Source: Amphimedon queenslandica (Eukaryota; Porifera; Demospongiae; Haplosclerida; Niphatidae). Taken from it: a stretch of 64,000 nucleotides of DNA. This document shows, one piece after another, positions 50,301 through 63,854 of this stretch. The DNA is taken from assembly GCF_000090795.2 (NCBI RefSeq), contig NW_003546449.1, positions 100,274 to 164,273 of the forward strand, written 5' to 3'. Each line of letters opens with the position of its first letter. The first letter of the stretch is position 1. The notes under the pieces were generated by a model. The model worked only from the letters and a program-made list of their open reading frames with translations, made no database searches and was not told the DNA's origin. Made by a program: the position numbers and the translations under genes.

Positions 50301-50928
50301 TCAGTTTCTATGCCAATGGAGTTTACAAGGAGCCAAAATGTGGTATGTACATTGTACATGTAGTCAAATATCCTGCCTTCTTTTTATATGTCTTGTGTCT
50401 CACCTTTGCTTGATATTGTTTTATCACAAGTCCTTATCGCAGTTTGTACAATTGCATATGTATACATATGGACATGCTCTACTTGAAAGTGAATGATTAA
50501 TGTTATCTTAAATTTTAAAAATACCAACCACTACAGCACAATGTATAGTTATCATGCAAATGATGCAATATGTATCCTTTCTTGCTAATACTTGTATTCT
50601 CTTTTAGGCAATACTCCTAATGATCTAGATCATCAAGTATTGGCAGTTGGATATGGTGACGTGGTAAATAATAGAGAGAAGAGAGAGAGAGAAAGATGAA
50701 GTGGATATGATATTATAATTTATTAAAATGGAGTAAATGATAATGATGGCTGGGATATCTTGTGATTTAATCATGTGGTTGTCTCTGTTTAAATAGAATG
50801 GTGATGAATACGTCATAGTCAAGAACTCCTGGTCCACCCACTGGGGCAATGACGGCTATGTGCTGATGTCTACTGACAACAATCAGTGTGGTATTGCCAC
50901 TGATGGCTCATTCGCTGATGTGATGTAG
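47399..50928 (+). CDS. Secreted papain-family (C1A) cysteine protease with long N-terminal domain
   Basis: Likely lysosomal or secreted digestive protease. Ten exons (47399-47585, 47724-47896, 48499-48733, 48843-49053, 49124-49311, 49365-49456, 49789-49947, 50153-50342, 50608-50663, 50797-50928) sum to 540 aa. A signal peptide ([17 protein letters not shown]) precedes ~180 residues of an extra domain, then an I29-type inhibitor propeptide ([29 protein letters not shown]). The protease core has [14 protein letters not shown] (oxyanion Gln340, catalytic Cys346), [24 protein letters not shown] (His) and [16 protein letters not shown] (Asn). The long N-terminal domain recalls cfaD-like proteases of Dictyostelium and similar animal digestive proteases. 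The intron after 49456 starts with GC (AAAG|GCAAGA), a rare but accepted GC-AG type. Confidence 0.9.
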
Positions 50929-51132
50929 GAGGGGAACTTCTGGTAGCTGCAATAATAACTACTGTGTAATATAAAATTGCTGCTTTTTCCTTTTTAAGAA
51001 TGTTTTGATTGATTTTGAGTGATTGAATTAATAATCTTTAATATAATTAGCTACAAAGCCACGCCCTCTTCTGGTGAGAATTGGTTGATGCAATCAGTTG
51101 TTGAGCTGATCTGGTCTCACAGTGATAAAGTA

Positions 51133-51141
51133 GTATATAAA
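51133..51141 (+). promoter_or_regulatory. TATA-like box upstream of the PRAS40-like gene
   Basis: TATATAAAA lies about 21 bp before the ATG at 51162. The spacing would leave almost no 5' UTR, so either transcription starts at or near the ATG, the true start is a later in-frame codon, or the match is chance. Confidence 0.3.
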
Positions 51142-51161
51142 AATCCTGTACAACTGGTCTT

Positions 51162-54011
51162 ATGGGTCGCTTTTATTGTCACTGCCTTAACGTTACCCTC
51201 AGCTACAGAGGAGGAGACGGGAGAGGGCTAGACCGCTCCTCGGCCATAAGGATAGAAGAACTACTAGGAAGTACAGACCTTCCTGATCAACTATTGAATA
51301 AGACACTGGTGACAGTCTCACTGGACGTAGCTGGAATAATATCAGTAAGAGAGTTAGAGAGAGAAGGAGAAGCGAGCAAGAACTAAGAAATGGGTTTTAT
51401 GATAGTTTGGGATGTTGTTGCAGATTAATGAAAATGAATGCTAAATGCTTAGCTTGCTTATTGATATTTAAAGTGTTTGATTGTTTAAAAGATGCCTGTA
51501 TCTATGTATGCAGTAATGCAGATAGCATTTAAAATGAGAGATGAATACGCCATGCACGTATCTATTCTGTTAATTAACGCTGTATAGACTACCATTGCCT
51601 TGAGGAATGCAAAACATCATAATTGAATGTCCATTGAAAATAATCTTGAGCATACAAAAAGCAATTTTAAATTTTAAAGCATCTTTAAGAAAACTCATAG
51701 CCGTGTGCATAAGTCAAAAAAGGCAAAAGAGCAGGCTTGCTAATCATACCATAAATGACTAAAGACACTATAGCATTGACTAAAATAGAGTAATGTTGCC
51801 CCACAAACACACAGAGGTCACACATTGCCCATACATTCATTTCCATGTACTTATCATTTATAGGAGCAACCTCTACTATTAAGAAGCTATTCTGTTGGTG
51901 TCTGGGATATTGTTCATTGCCTAAACTGCTCCACTGACGTGTTTATCAAGCATAAGGAGAACAAGGAGAGACTACTAGTCTTCAGCAGCTTATTGGTGAG
52001 TGTTAAGAAAACTTTATAGACTGGGGAATTGTAATTATTTGCCTCTGCATCTGTCTGTCTCACTCTTTGACACTCTCTCTATCTCTTTTTCTCACCGTCT
52101 ACTCTCTTTTAATGTCTTCTCTTTTTTTTTCTTTTTTAAAAAGACTGATCCCTCTACACTCAAATTCCACCCCAATTACTCCCCAGTCTTTAGCATAATC
52201 CTAAAAGACAAGATGGAGGACAATCCACAGCTAAAGGAAAGAAGTGAGTGATCACTTTGTTATACCAACAAATATTACATCAGGCACATCACATGATATA
52301 TAAATGGCATTTACTAATAATAAAGTATGTGCATCAATCATGCTAGTATTACATTAAGTTATGTATTGGCTACAAGCCTTTCATTAAATTTGATTGACTT
52401 TTTCATGTACTTAATTGCTAGCAACACTAAATTTGCATGCTATATACTGTTTATAATTTCATTGCAAATACAAATAGCCAATATGCTTATTGAAAGACTT
52501 GGATGATGCAACATTAGAACTGTACACAGTAGTGAGTAGTCTAGCATGGGTCAGTGCATTATCATAGCCTAATAAGGGAAAGTAGTAAAACTATTTCATT
52601 AATTTTGTTAATATTCTTTATATTTTTATAGTGTCATCGATGACATTTGGGCAGGATGATTTAGTAATGAAGGAACTGCAGGCACAGACTGAGTCCTATC
52701 TCACTGAAGAGGAGCAGAAAATGGAACAAGCTATAAGGTGACTGATCTATAGCCTCCTTTTCCCTTTCTCTTTCTCCTTTGCTCTTCTCTTCTATTCCCT
52801 TTTCCTGTTTAATGCACATTCTTGTCCTAACCCGCAGAGAATTTGAAGCAAAGAAGAGAGAAGAATTCAGGAAGTTAAAAGAGAAAGCACATGAGGATAG
52901 AAGGAGATTATTCTTGTAAGTAACACAAGACAAAGATGACATAAAAATTTGATTTAATGTGAACATGAGTACTTGCTATAGCATTTACTTATAGCATTTG
53001 TGACATAAGCTGATGTGATTATTTTTAATTTTTAAAGGTCCTTACAATTAGCTAAAGAAGCTGAGCTTGTTACTAGTCTAACTGATGCTACAGATGATGA
53101 TGCTGTTACTCCATTAGTTGATGCTAGGAGAGAAGATAGAGCTACTCAACAAGGCCCAAGTGATATTAAAGGTATAATAATTTTATTTTCTTCAGTCTTT
53201 ATTAAAAATTATCAGGTGCAAGTACTAATGTGCCCACTCTTAAACCTGGCCCTATTAAGGTAAGCTGATGATTTTTAAATAATAATACCTGCATGCAAGC
53301 ATATTAGCATAAAAGATCACATAGTTATACTGCAGTAATGATCTTTAATTTTTTATATAATAGTCTCCTCTTCAAGTCCCTGAAGTCTCAAATAATGATG
53401 GTGAGGGAATATATGTGGATAGTTTATATTAGAAACTATTTATCATTCTTTTGTAGATATATTTGATTTTGATGAGGATATGATTGAGTCTGGTGTCCCT
53501 CAAGGAGAAACTGCTGCTTCTCCTTTCCCTCTCTCCTCAGATGATGATGAGTATGATAGCTCCAGTAATGGTCAGCAAATTTACCTTCTCTTCCAAACAA
53601 TCTTAACTATAATAACTTTTAATAAACTTAAATGAACTCTTAGCCTTTACTACATGCATAGGAGTCTTTCTTCATCTTCTTAATTATCATAGTTCATGTG
53701 ATATGCTCTCTCTTCCTCTTTTCTTATGTAGGTAGTTCCCTTGAAGAAAGGTACAGGGTTAGGACATCATTGCCAGCATCACTACCACTCACTATGCCTT
53801 ATCTAGCCAACAGGGAGAATTACATGGAATCAAATGAGGTAGGAGCATCCAGTGTATATAAAATTATTTATGATGAATTATTATTTTTTAGGTAAAGCAA
53901 AGTCCTTCAAATTTAGCTCTCTCCATTCAGAAGTTAGCTCTTAGTGTTCATGATACTGGAATGTTTGGAGATTTGCCTAAGCCACGTGTCAAAAGCAGTC
54001 ATAGACATTAA
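51162..54011 (+). CDS. AKT1S1: PRAS40/Lobe-like protein (AKT1S1 family) with N-terminal Cys-rich region
   Basis: Probable mTORC1-associated Akt substrate. Eleven exons (51162-51344, 51864-51995, 52144-52243, 52632-52737, 52838-52915, 53038-53171, 53216-53259, 53364-53400, 53457-53570, 53732-53838, 53892-54011) sum to 384 aa. The C-terminus matches the PRAS40 signature: RTSLPASLPLTMP, then IQKLALSVHDTGMFGDLPKP, aligning with the phospho-Ser-containing FGDLPRPR tail of the vertebrate protein, and an acidic IFDFDEDM segment before it. The middle (52632-53100) is a charged coiled-coil-like helix. The N-terminus has CxC (YCHCLNVTLSY) and CxxC (HCLNCSTDVF), which might bind zinc, absent from vertebrate PRAS40 as I know it. 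Assignment rests mainly on the C-terminal match. Confidence 0.7.
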
Positions 54012-54284
54012 TGGTTATGATTTTTATTATTATCAATTAATTTAATTTAATATGCACACCCTCACTATGTACAGTATGATATACTTATTATATATATACT
54101 ATTGTTGCAATTATTAATCGTTATTATTATTATTATCATTATCATTATTATCGCTATTGTTATGTTATTATGCACATTATAATGATATCAGTATCACTCG
54201 TATCAAATTTGTTAATTGTGGTTGCTCTGCATTGGCTACTGTGTGGCCAATTTATTGAAAAATCATTTCCAGAATTTTATTTTT
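54012..54284. other. Intergenic, AT-rich
   Basis: 3' flank of the PRAS40-like gene with ATT/TTA simple repeats near 54120-54160; no coding sequence seen. Confidence 0.45.
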
Positions 54285-54853
54285 AAAGGCCTTTCTACAC
54301 TTGAACCGGTTTTAGAAGTCGGATCATTAATGCATGGGTGGTTGCAGAAATTTGGTTTGACCTGGGCATCAATAATTAGTGGGTGTGGAGTGGGTGTGGT
54401 TCCATACAATTTTGCAAGGAAAATGGACAATACTGATCTATAACTTCATTGAGATGATTTCTTAGCATAAAACAACAAAGAAGCCTGTTGAACTACCACA
54501 GTTTACACTGGATGCCCACACCAGAATCATGAATATAATTATTGGTCAAAAAGTCAACCTGGGCATTGCCCCCTAATGCCCAGGCCTGCAACCGCCTACG
54601 CATTAATGCGCATTGAATGTGCATCATTGTGACTCCACACTATCTTCAGGATCATGTATATTTTGATAGTATTTCAGATCCAGCTGCCATTGGTTACCGT
54701 TATCTATTGAATGTGCATTCAAACCACATATGCATATGGAGGTGGTTTGGCTTAATGCGCATTGAAGTCAATGCTGCATCAGGTGTGGAATGACTGGAAC
54801 CGGTTCCAAACCAGTTCAATGCGCATTAGAAGTGCTAGTGTAGAAGGCCTTTT
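54285..54853. mobile_element. MITE-like element with a nested second element
   Basis: The outer ends AAAGGCCTTTCTACACT and AGTGTAGAAGGCCTTTT are inverted copies, and the interior shares GCCATTGGTT, GGATCATGTAT and AATGCGCATTGAA motifs with the element at 14552. Inside, about 54338-54597 is bounded by GGTGGTTGCAG and CTGCAACCGCC, with CATTAATGC on either side as a possible target duplication: a second insertion within the first. No coding capacity. Confidence 0.75.
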
Positions 54854-54992
54854 ATCAAAAAGCACTTTTAATAATTAGCCCCTCCCATGTGGGTGTGGTA
54901 TAATTAACCATAATAATAAAATGGCATCTTTATCATAAAATCCCAGATAACTTCCTCCCTATTCTCTCCCTTTTATTCACTTCAATTTTGAG

Positions 54993-57900
54993 ATGTCTCT
55001 CTCAGTGTGGAAAAGAGGAATTTTAGTAGTTCGTTTTGTCTCACTGAGGCGGCTCTCAGCCACCAGTGGAGGGAGAGAGGGCGAGCCTAAAGTGATAGTA
55101 GTTGGTGGAGGACATGCTGGAGTCGAAGCAGCAGCAGCTTCTGCTAGAATGGGAATGAAGACTGTTCTAGTTACACAGAAAATAAATGCAATAGGTAATA
55201 GAACATTTATTATTATTATTACATAAATATTTTTACATTTTTATTTATTATTATTTGTCAAGTATACTAGTATACTAGAGTTTCCAAAGTCATACTAATT
55301 TTTATTAGGAGTGATGGCGTGCAATCCTTCCTTTGGCGGGATTGGGAAAGGTCACCTCTTGCGGGAAATTGATGCTCTGGACGGACTCTCACCTCGAATC
55401 TGCGGTAATTAAGCCACGCCCAAATCACACCCATTATATATATTTCAATAATCAGATGTGTCCGGAGTTCATTTTCGTGTCCTTAACCGTCGCAAAGGCC
55501 CAGCAGTTTGGGTAGGTTTCTAAAAAGTACTTGGGATTTTAATGAAGTTTGTGTGTGTTGTTTAGGGACTGAGGGCTCAGATTGATAGAGAGATATACCA
55601 GAGGACAATGGAGAGGGAAGTGACCAGCTTACCTGGTCTGAGAATTGAGGAAGACAGCGTTGATGATATCTGTTTCTCTTCTGATGATGAAGGAGGAAAG
55701 AAACGAGTAACCAGTGTTATATTAGGTAAGTAAGATCATTCAAAATTGGGCCAAAGACCCTGTACAGTACTATAGTTCAGGGCCATTGGCCAAATTTTGT
55801 CAAAAATGGGTAGGAGAGAATTCTCCATTTTTGTATTTTTTTCTGATACATATACATGTTTTTATGTTGTGTAGAAAGTTTGAGCTCATTCTGATCAAAA
55901 GTAGATTTTTTACGAATTTTTAAAGTTGCTCAAAATTGGGCCAAAGTCCCTGTACTATAGTACAGGGATTTTTGGAAAATTTTGCCAAAAATGAAAAGTA
56001 GGAAATTTTTTGTTTTTATAATTTTTTCTGATACATATACATGCTCTTATGTTGTGCAGAAAGTTTAAACAGATTTTGATGAAATTTGGATTTTTTACGA
56101 ATTTTTTAAAGTTGCTCAAAAATTGTGCCAAAGTCCCAGACTTATAACAACAATGGAACAAATGGGTTTTTGCTTGTCACGGATTTCGTGACAATGGAAC
56201 AAATGGGTTTTTTGCTTGTCACGGATTTCGTGACAATGGAACAAATGAGTGTTTGCTTGTCAGCTCATGAATGGTTTCTCATGTTTCTTTAGGTTCAGGG
56301 AAGATACTGCTGTGTTCTTGTGTTGTTGTGACCACAGGGACATTCCTTAGAGGAGAAATAAACATTGGTGGGTCTCATGACTCTCATCATCCTTTTAAAA
56401 TAATCTTTCCCCTCCCTCCCTCCTTCAGGTCTTGATGCTTTTCCTGCTGGAAGAAGAGGCGAAGCTCCTTCAGTCAAACTAGCAGAAACATTCGACAAAT
56501 TAAACTTATCTCTTGGCAGACTGAGGACAGGTACATGTAGAGAGAGAGAGAGAAAGAGGAATAATATATTAATGCACGTACACATTGTACAGTGAGTGTA
56601 CACATTGTACAGTGAGTGCACAACTGAATATTACATGTATAACATTACTATTACTATAGCAGTATAAAAGTACTATATTGCTTAGCAGTACTACATGCTG
56701 TATGTTGTATAACAGTGCTATATTATAGGTACTCCTCCAAGGTTAAATGGAGCTACAATAGATTACAGTGTTACAGCACCACAGTATCCTGATAAAGACC
56801 CAGTCCCATTCTCATTCCTTAATGAATACAATGGAGTGACGTTAGCCAGTGAGCAATTACTCTGTTACCTCACACAGACAAACTCACTCACTCATCGAAT
56901 AATAACTGAGAATGAGCACCTCAATAAACACATATTGGACGAGGTCACTCCACCAAGGTGGGTCCGTTTGGGCGTGGCTTGTTGCTATGGTGACCCGTAG
57001 GTACTGCCCGTCAATTGAGAGCAAGGTGGCTCGTTTTGGAGATAAACCTCATCAAGTTTGGCTTGAGCCGGAAGGTAAAAGAAGAATTTTAATTTAAAAA
57101 AATTTATTGTTGTCAGGTTTTGAGAGTACTACTGTGTATCCAGGTGGAATATCTTGTACACTTCCTGCTGAACTGCAGCAAAAAATGGTGAACACTATAC
57201 CAGGATTAGAAAATGCTGTAGTAACGTATCCTGGTTTGTACTAAAGCATCTTCATTGGTATAATAATTTTTTACTTCTCTCCTTTAAAGGATATGGCGTG
57301 GAGTATGATTACGTTGATCCTCGTCAGCTAAAGTTGACACTAGAGACAAAACAAGTCAATGGTTTGTTTCTGGCTGGACAGCTTAACGGGACCACTGGCT
57401 ATGAAGAGGCAGCCGCTCAAGTTAGTGACAAGAACTGGTAGCTCAAACCTGTTGCTCCAGTTTGATATAGCAGCATTTCGTTATTAGGGGATAGTGGCTG
57501 GTATAAATGCTGCTTTAAAAGTAAGAGGTAGTGATCCTTTTGTTGTCAATCGATCGGAGGGTTACATTGGAGTCCTTATTGATGATCTGACAACACGAGG
57601 GACCACAGAACCATACAGAATGTTTACCAGGTAAGAGAAGTACATATATACAAAGTGAAATTAACATTTATTATTATTATTATTATTATAACAGTCGTTC
57701 AGAGCATAGATTATCATTAAGGCCAGACAATGCTGATTTAAGATTAACTGAAAAAGGTAGAAAGAGACGAAAAGAGTCTCTAGATACTATACCATCAACT
57801 TATTACTTACCATTGAAGGTTATAGTGTTGGGTGTGTCTCTCAGAAGAGATTGGATCTTGTTACTAGCATGAAGGATAAGCTTGAAGCTGGTTTAGAAGT

Positions 57901-58692
57901 ATTAAAGTCAGTGAATGTCTGGTCTTGCCATTATTCACTAATAATTACTATTAGGAATTTCACTTTAAATTCGTATACTTGGAAGAATAAGTTGAAAATA
58001 CACATGAATGCTGACAAAGGAACAAAGAGGTGAGGGATATTATCCTAAGTTACCTTAAATCTCCCTAAATTTCTTTCTCTCTCTTCCAGTGCTTTTGATA
58101 TGCTTACATTTGAGGATGTGAGTATTGCTAGATTAGCTGAAGTTGCTCCTGAAACATTTGGAGCTATAGCCCAAGATAAGCCATTATCACAGAGACTGGA
58201 GGTTATTGGTGAGTGAAAAGAACAAAATTATTTGAGGTCATTTTAACAGTCTTGAAAAAGTTGAAAAAATTGAATTATTATTGTTATTACTATTATTGCA
58301 AATTATATTTGTTTCTCTGTAGGTCGGTATGATAGATTAATCCAAGTTCAGAGTAGAGATCTCATTGATCTTCGTAAAGCTGAATCAATGATCATACCAG
58401 AATCAATGCCACGAGAATTGTTAGTATTACTATTGTAATTGTTTTGATTTTGATTTATGCATGTAGTTTTGAGACAATATCCTTAGAGACTAGAGAAATA
58501 CTTCAGACTGCTCAGCCACGAACAGTAAGTGCTCAAAATTAAAGATTTCTTTGACTTTGTCTCTCTCTTTTTTTCTATTTAAAGATTGCAGCTGCCAGTA
58601 GACTCCCTGGAATGACTCCTGCTACTGTAATTCGTCTCATTCACTTTGTAAGACGGAACACAAGCAAACATACTTTAAACAAATCGCTATAA
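54993..58692 (+). CDS. MTO1: Mitochondrial tRNA 5-carboxymethylaminomethyluridine synthase subunit MTO1 (GidA/MnmG)
   Basis: With GTPBP3, installs the wobble-uridine modification on mitochondrial tRNAs using FAD. The first exon (54993-55194) has a basic leader ([20 protein letters not shown]) and the FAD motif [11 protein letters not shown]. Later exons give [62 protein letters not shown], the catalytic-cysteine stretch [31 protein letters not shown] and [20 protein letters not shown]. The C-terminal tRNA-binding part ends in [20 protein letters not shown]. Reading straight through after HFV gives stop 58692, only 32 bp from the stop of the convergent P450. Internal exon limits from about 55740 to 56300 surround a repeat array. 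Assignment is firm. Confidence 0.94.
55735..56130 (-). repeat. Palindromic tandem-repeat array, family B (MTO1 intron)
   Basis: Two units of ~180 bp with TCCCTGTACTATAGTACAGG-type palindromes (one degraded to GTACAGTACTATAGTTCAGG), TTTCTGATACATATACATG and TTGTGTAGAAAGTTTGAG. Same orientation relative to transcription as the SBF copy. Confidence 0.8.
56150..56270. repeat. ~42-bp tandem triplication in an MTO1 intron
   Basis: ACAATGGAACAAATGGGTTT, then TGCTTGTCACGGATTTCGTG, repeated with indels; the third copy is incomplete. It lies just before an exon acceptor near 56292. Confidence 0.8.
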
Positions 58693-58724
58693 ATTATATT
58701 TATGTACAGTATATAGTAATAATT

Positions 58725-60826
58725 TTATTTCAGTTTAATCTTCACGAAACATGATCCTTCTGGCTGTTGACTGCCAGTTAAATGCAGTGGGCTCTATTTG
58801 GAATTATAATGACAAAAGAACACGATAAAAGAAACTTACTGGTTTGGGAACCTCATCTATTAATGTCATATCTAACAACTTGAGGATCATTGATATGTAC
58901 AAGTGTAGCTCCATTAGTGCAAACCACCTTTACACAAGAGGAGGTTATCTTTAATGCATGTACATACAGAGGTACCTTCCTGGACATTGGTAGCGTCCTC
59001 CACCGAATGCAATGAATCCAGGAAGGAACTGGTTCTTATCAATATCACACTCTAACCATCTCTCCTGTTGTATTAGTAAGAGGTGTCATGTACATTGTGC
59101 ATGTATTGGTCATGCATTTACTGGATTAAAAGTCTCTGGATCGGGAAAATAAGTTTGGTTTCTATGACTGTGGTATGGTGACATCATTAGGTAGTGTCCA
59201 GCTGGTACTGTGTATTCCTAACTGAATGGCTCAACTAAGTTGTGTTTTGTGTTATTTTTTACTTTTATTTTTATTGGTTCTGTGACTTTTCTTGCTATCA
59301 TTCCTGGAGATCTGAGTCTAATTGCTTCAAGTATAGCCCTGCATGGATCATAGCATCAGTAGTTAATGATTCCATACCTTTTGATGGTTGGTGGAGCTGC
59401 CTTTAGATCTTCCTCCTTTACTGCATTAAAACTAGTCTCATCTGCAACATTAATTCCAAATATCATCATATCTATTTTTATAGAATATGTTTATTATAAC
59501 TATGATACCTTTTTGAAAGAGAGGCCATTCTTTTAGCTCCTCTTTTATCTTTTTGTAAACGTTTGGATGTGATAGAATAAATGATAGAGTCCAGAATGAG
59601 ATCTACAAATAGGTACAGGTACCTATAAATGCTAGCAAAAGAAGTGTTCACATACTGGTATAGCATTAGCTTGTGAAGCCCACAATACCATGAGTGAATA
59701 GCCTGGAGCATTGGCTGGATCTACTGCACTAATAATGTGTTCTGCAGCATGCTACACTTATGATGCATGCAATCACAACTTGATATTTTTAAGTACACAT
59801 TTTGACTGACCTTTAAACAGTCTGCTTGTTTCGGGACCCTTCCAACTACCTTCTTCATTATGTTTAACAAATATTCTTTGGTACTACCCCATTCTCTGAA
59901 TTAAATTATGCATTCAAACTTATTATGTTAGTCTGAAATACCTATTAAATATAGCTGGTAATTGGGCATATTTAAAGTCAGCATCATATTTTATGAAATT
60001 GGTTAGCATTGATTTAATTTCTTCCTATTTATACACAGATATTTTATTCAAAATAGATACACTGATTATGAGTGAAATACCTCTGATAACTGAAGATTGC
60101 TCTGTCCAAAAAGTTGCTTCACAACTGGTCCAAACATTGTCTTCCTTACAAAATCCATCAGCTCCATTTCCACTTCTTGTCCTTCCCTTTCCCTCACTTG
60201 TAAGAGGATCTCATGATAAAATGAGAGAGAAAGCTCTTGACAGAGAGGATCCAAGTGATGCATTGTTAGTTGTCCTTTGAATATATCATGAATTTTTGTA
60301 TGATGCTCACTGAACGAAGTTGGCTCTATGCTTGCTGGAAGAAAAATTAGAAAATAGCAGTAAATGAAAGATTAATGTATAATTTCATTATTTATGTATC
60401 AATTTACCAGCTGCTGTTGTGAAGTCTATTGCTGCTTCCTTGAAGCTTGCAGACGGTGTCTTAAAGTAAGTGGAACTGTCTTTATAATCCAATAAAAATG
60501 TCATTCTCTTTCCAACTGCATAAATTGTAAAAATATCACCTAACTGCATGCAATGGGATTTATTCACATATAATCTATTGCTCTATGTGTACTTCTTCAT
60601 GAACTCTCTTGATGTAATAAAGTGGAGCTTTACCAAACTGGAGTCCCACCCCAAGCCATGGGATCCAGCCCTTCTTGGAAGGAGGAGGATTAGGTAGTCT
60701 CTGCTGGCTCAACCATTTTGAGCAACTCCAAGCAAACAGTAAGAGGAGTGGTCCAATGACTGCAGCTACTGTTGCAAGGAGAAGATGCTGTGGAGGAGAG
60801 AAAGATTGAAAAGTGTACACATCCAT
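58725..60826 (-). CDS. Cytochrome P450, CYP39A1-like (CYP7/CYP8/CYP39 group)
   Basis: ER membrane monooxygenase; human CYP39A1 7-alpha-hydroxylates 24-hydroxycholesterol. Thirteen minus-strand exons (first 60593-60826, last 58725-58793) sum to 487 aa. N-terminal anchor HLLLATVAAVIGPLLLLFAW is followed by KKGWIPWLGVGLQFGKAPL, shared with CYP39. The I-helix region is WASQANAIPISFWTLSFILS, the pattern of the CYP7/8/39 group instead of the usual acid-alcohol pair. ExxR is LEAIRLRSPG, PERF is NPERW, and the heme loop FGGGRYQCPGRWFALME carries the thiolate Cys. The tail LHLTGSQQPEG also resembles CYP39A1. The start at 60826 gives the full anchor. Substrate in a sponge is unknown; a sterol is the reasonable guess. 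Confidence 0.88.
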
Positions 60827-60958
60827 GGATGGATGGAAAGTGCTTACGTCACCAATAAAATTAATTATTTGGGAGGAGCTTTCAGCTTTAAATTATGCGG
60901 ACATGATCCGGACGTATACTGCTTGAACACGTGCTGATGTGTGGGCCCAGTATTTGAA
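60827..60958. promoter_or_regulatory. Head-to-head intergenic region, P450 / KRR1
   Basis: 132 bp between divergent ATGs at 60826 (minus) and 60959 (plus). No TATA box is seen. Bidirectional promoter inferred from spacing. Confidence 0.5.
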
Positions 60959-63027
<2,069 letters not shown>

Positions 63028-63840
63028 TTACTTGGTACACACAACACAAGTAATGGGCCTGTTAACATAATAAGGTGGACAGGGTAGACCAGTACAGGTT
63101 GTCCGTACAAAGTAGAACAAAGCACCATCAACATTAGTGTGACTACCAGCAATGGATTCTGGAGCCTCATCAAAGCACTCATAGACAGCATTCCTAGCAT
63201 GAGTAGAGTATTCAGCCATTAGATATCCTTTATATTCTCTAGTCCATGATGAAGGACAGCTGGTTCTAGCAGGGATCATCAGTTTAACACTCTTAGTAGT
63301 TGTATAACATACTGCACAAGGAACATTGTGATCATGCTTTCCTGGAAATATACCATTAACTTCTTGATATTCAGAACCATACATGTAAGAATAATGAGAA
63401 GGTATATGTGTACTCATATATTGAGGAACCTTTGGTAGACAGACATAGTTAGCTCCTCCTCCTGAATGAGTATAATGGCTACCTCCAGCTATTCCCTCAT
63501 ACAGTAGTTGAGCTCCAGTAGGACAGGACTTCCTTCCCCAACGAGTGTACACTACTCCTCCACTTTTAGGGCCAGTGTCTCCTCTTGCTCCAGTGTCACC
63601 TTTCTCTCCTTTCTCTCCCTTATCTCCTCTCTCTCCTTTCACTCCATCTCTTCCTGGTACTCCATCACGACCATCTCTACCACGTAATACTTGAAGATAT
63701 ACTGATCTTACCAGAGTATCATTAACCTTCTCTTCAGTAATTAGAGAAGGTGATCCTCCTACATAAACTACATAAATAATTATAATGTCATTGTTCATAT
63801 TTACTTTCATTAGTTGCTGCTGTACTTATTGTTGCAGCCA
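63028..63840 (-). CDS. Short-chain (spongin-like) collagen
   Basis: Secreted matrix protein of the sponge short-chain collagen group (like Ephydatia short-chain collagen C4). Main exon 63028-63767 encodes a short non-collagenous lead, then 13 Gly-X-Y triplets (GRDGRDGVPGRDGVKGER and on to about residue 80), then the C-terminal domain beginning GGVVYTRWGRKSCPTG with many cysteines (CVVC at the end), GGGANYVCLP and YGSEYQEVNG. The 5' end is uncertain. A continuous frame gives ATG 63810 without a signal peptide. Alternatively a 37-bp intron (63768-63804) joins a small exon at 63805-63840 reading AATISTAATNE, the tail of a likely signal peptide whose ATG lies to the right, beyond an element at 63855. 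It lies antisense beyond KRR1's visible exons. Confidence 0.85.
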
Positions 63841-63854
63841 CTAAAAGAACAGTC

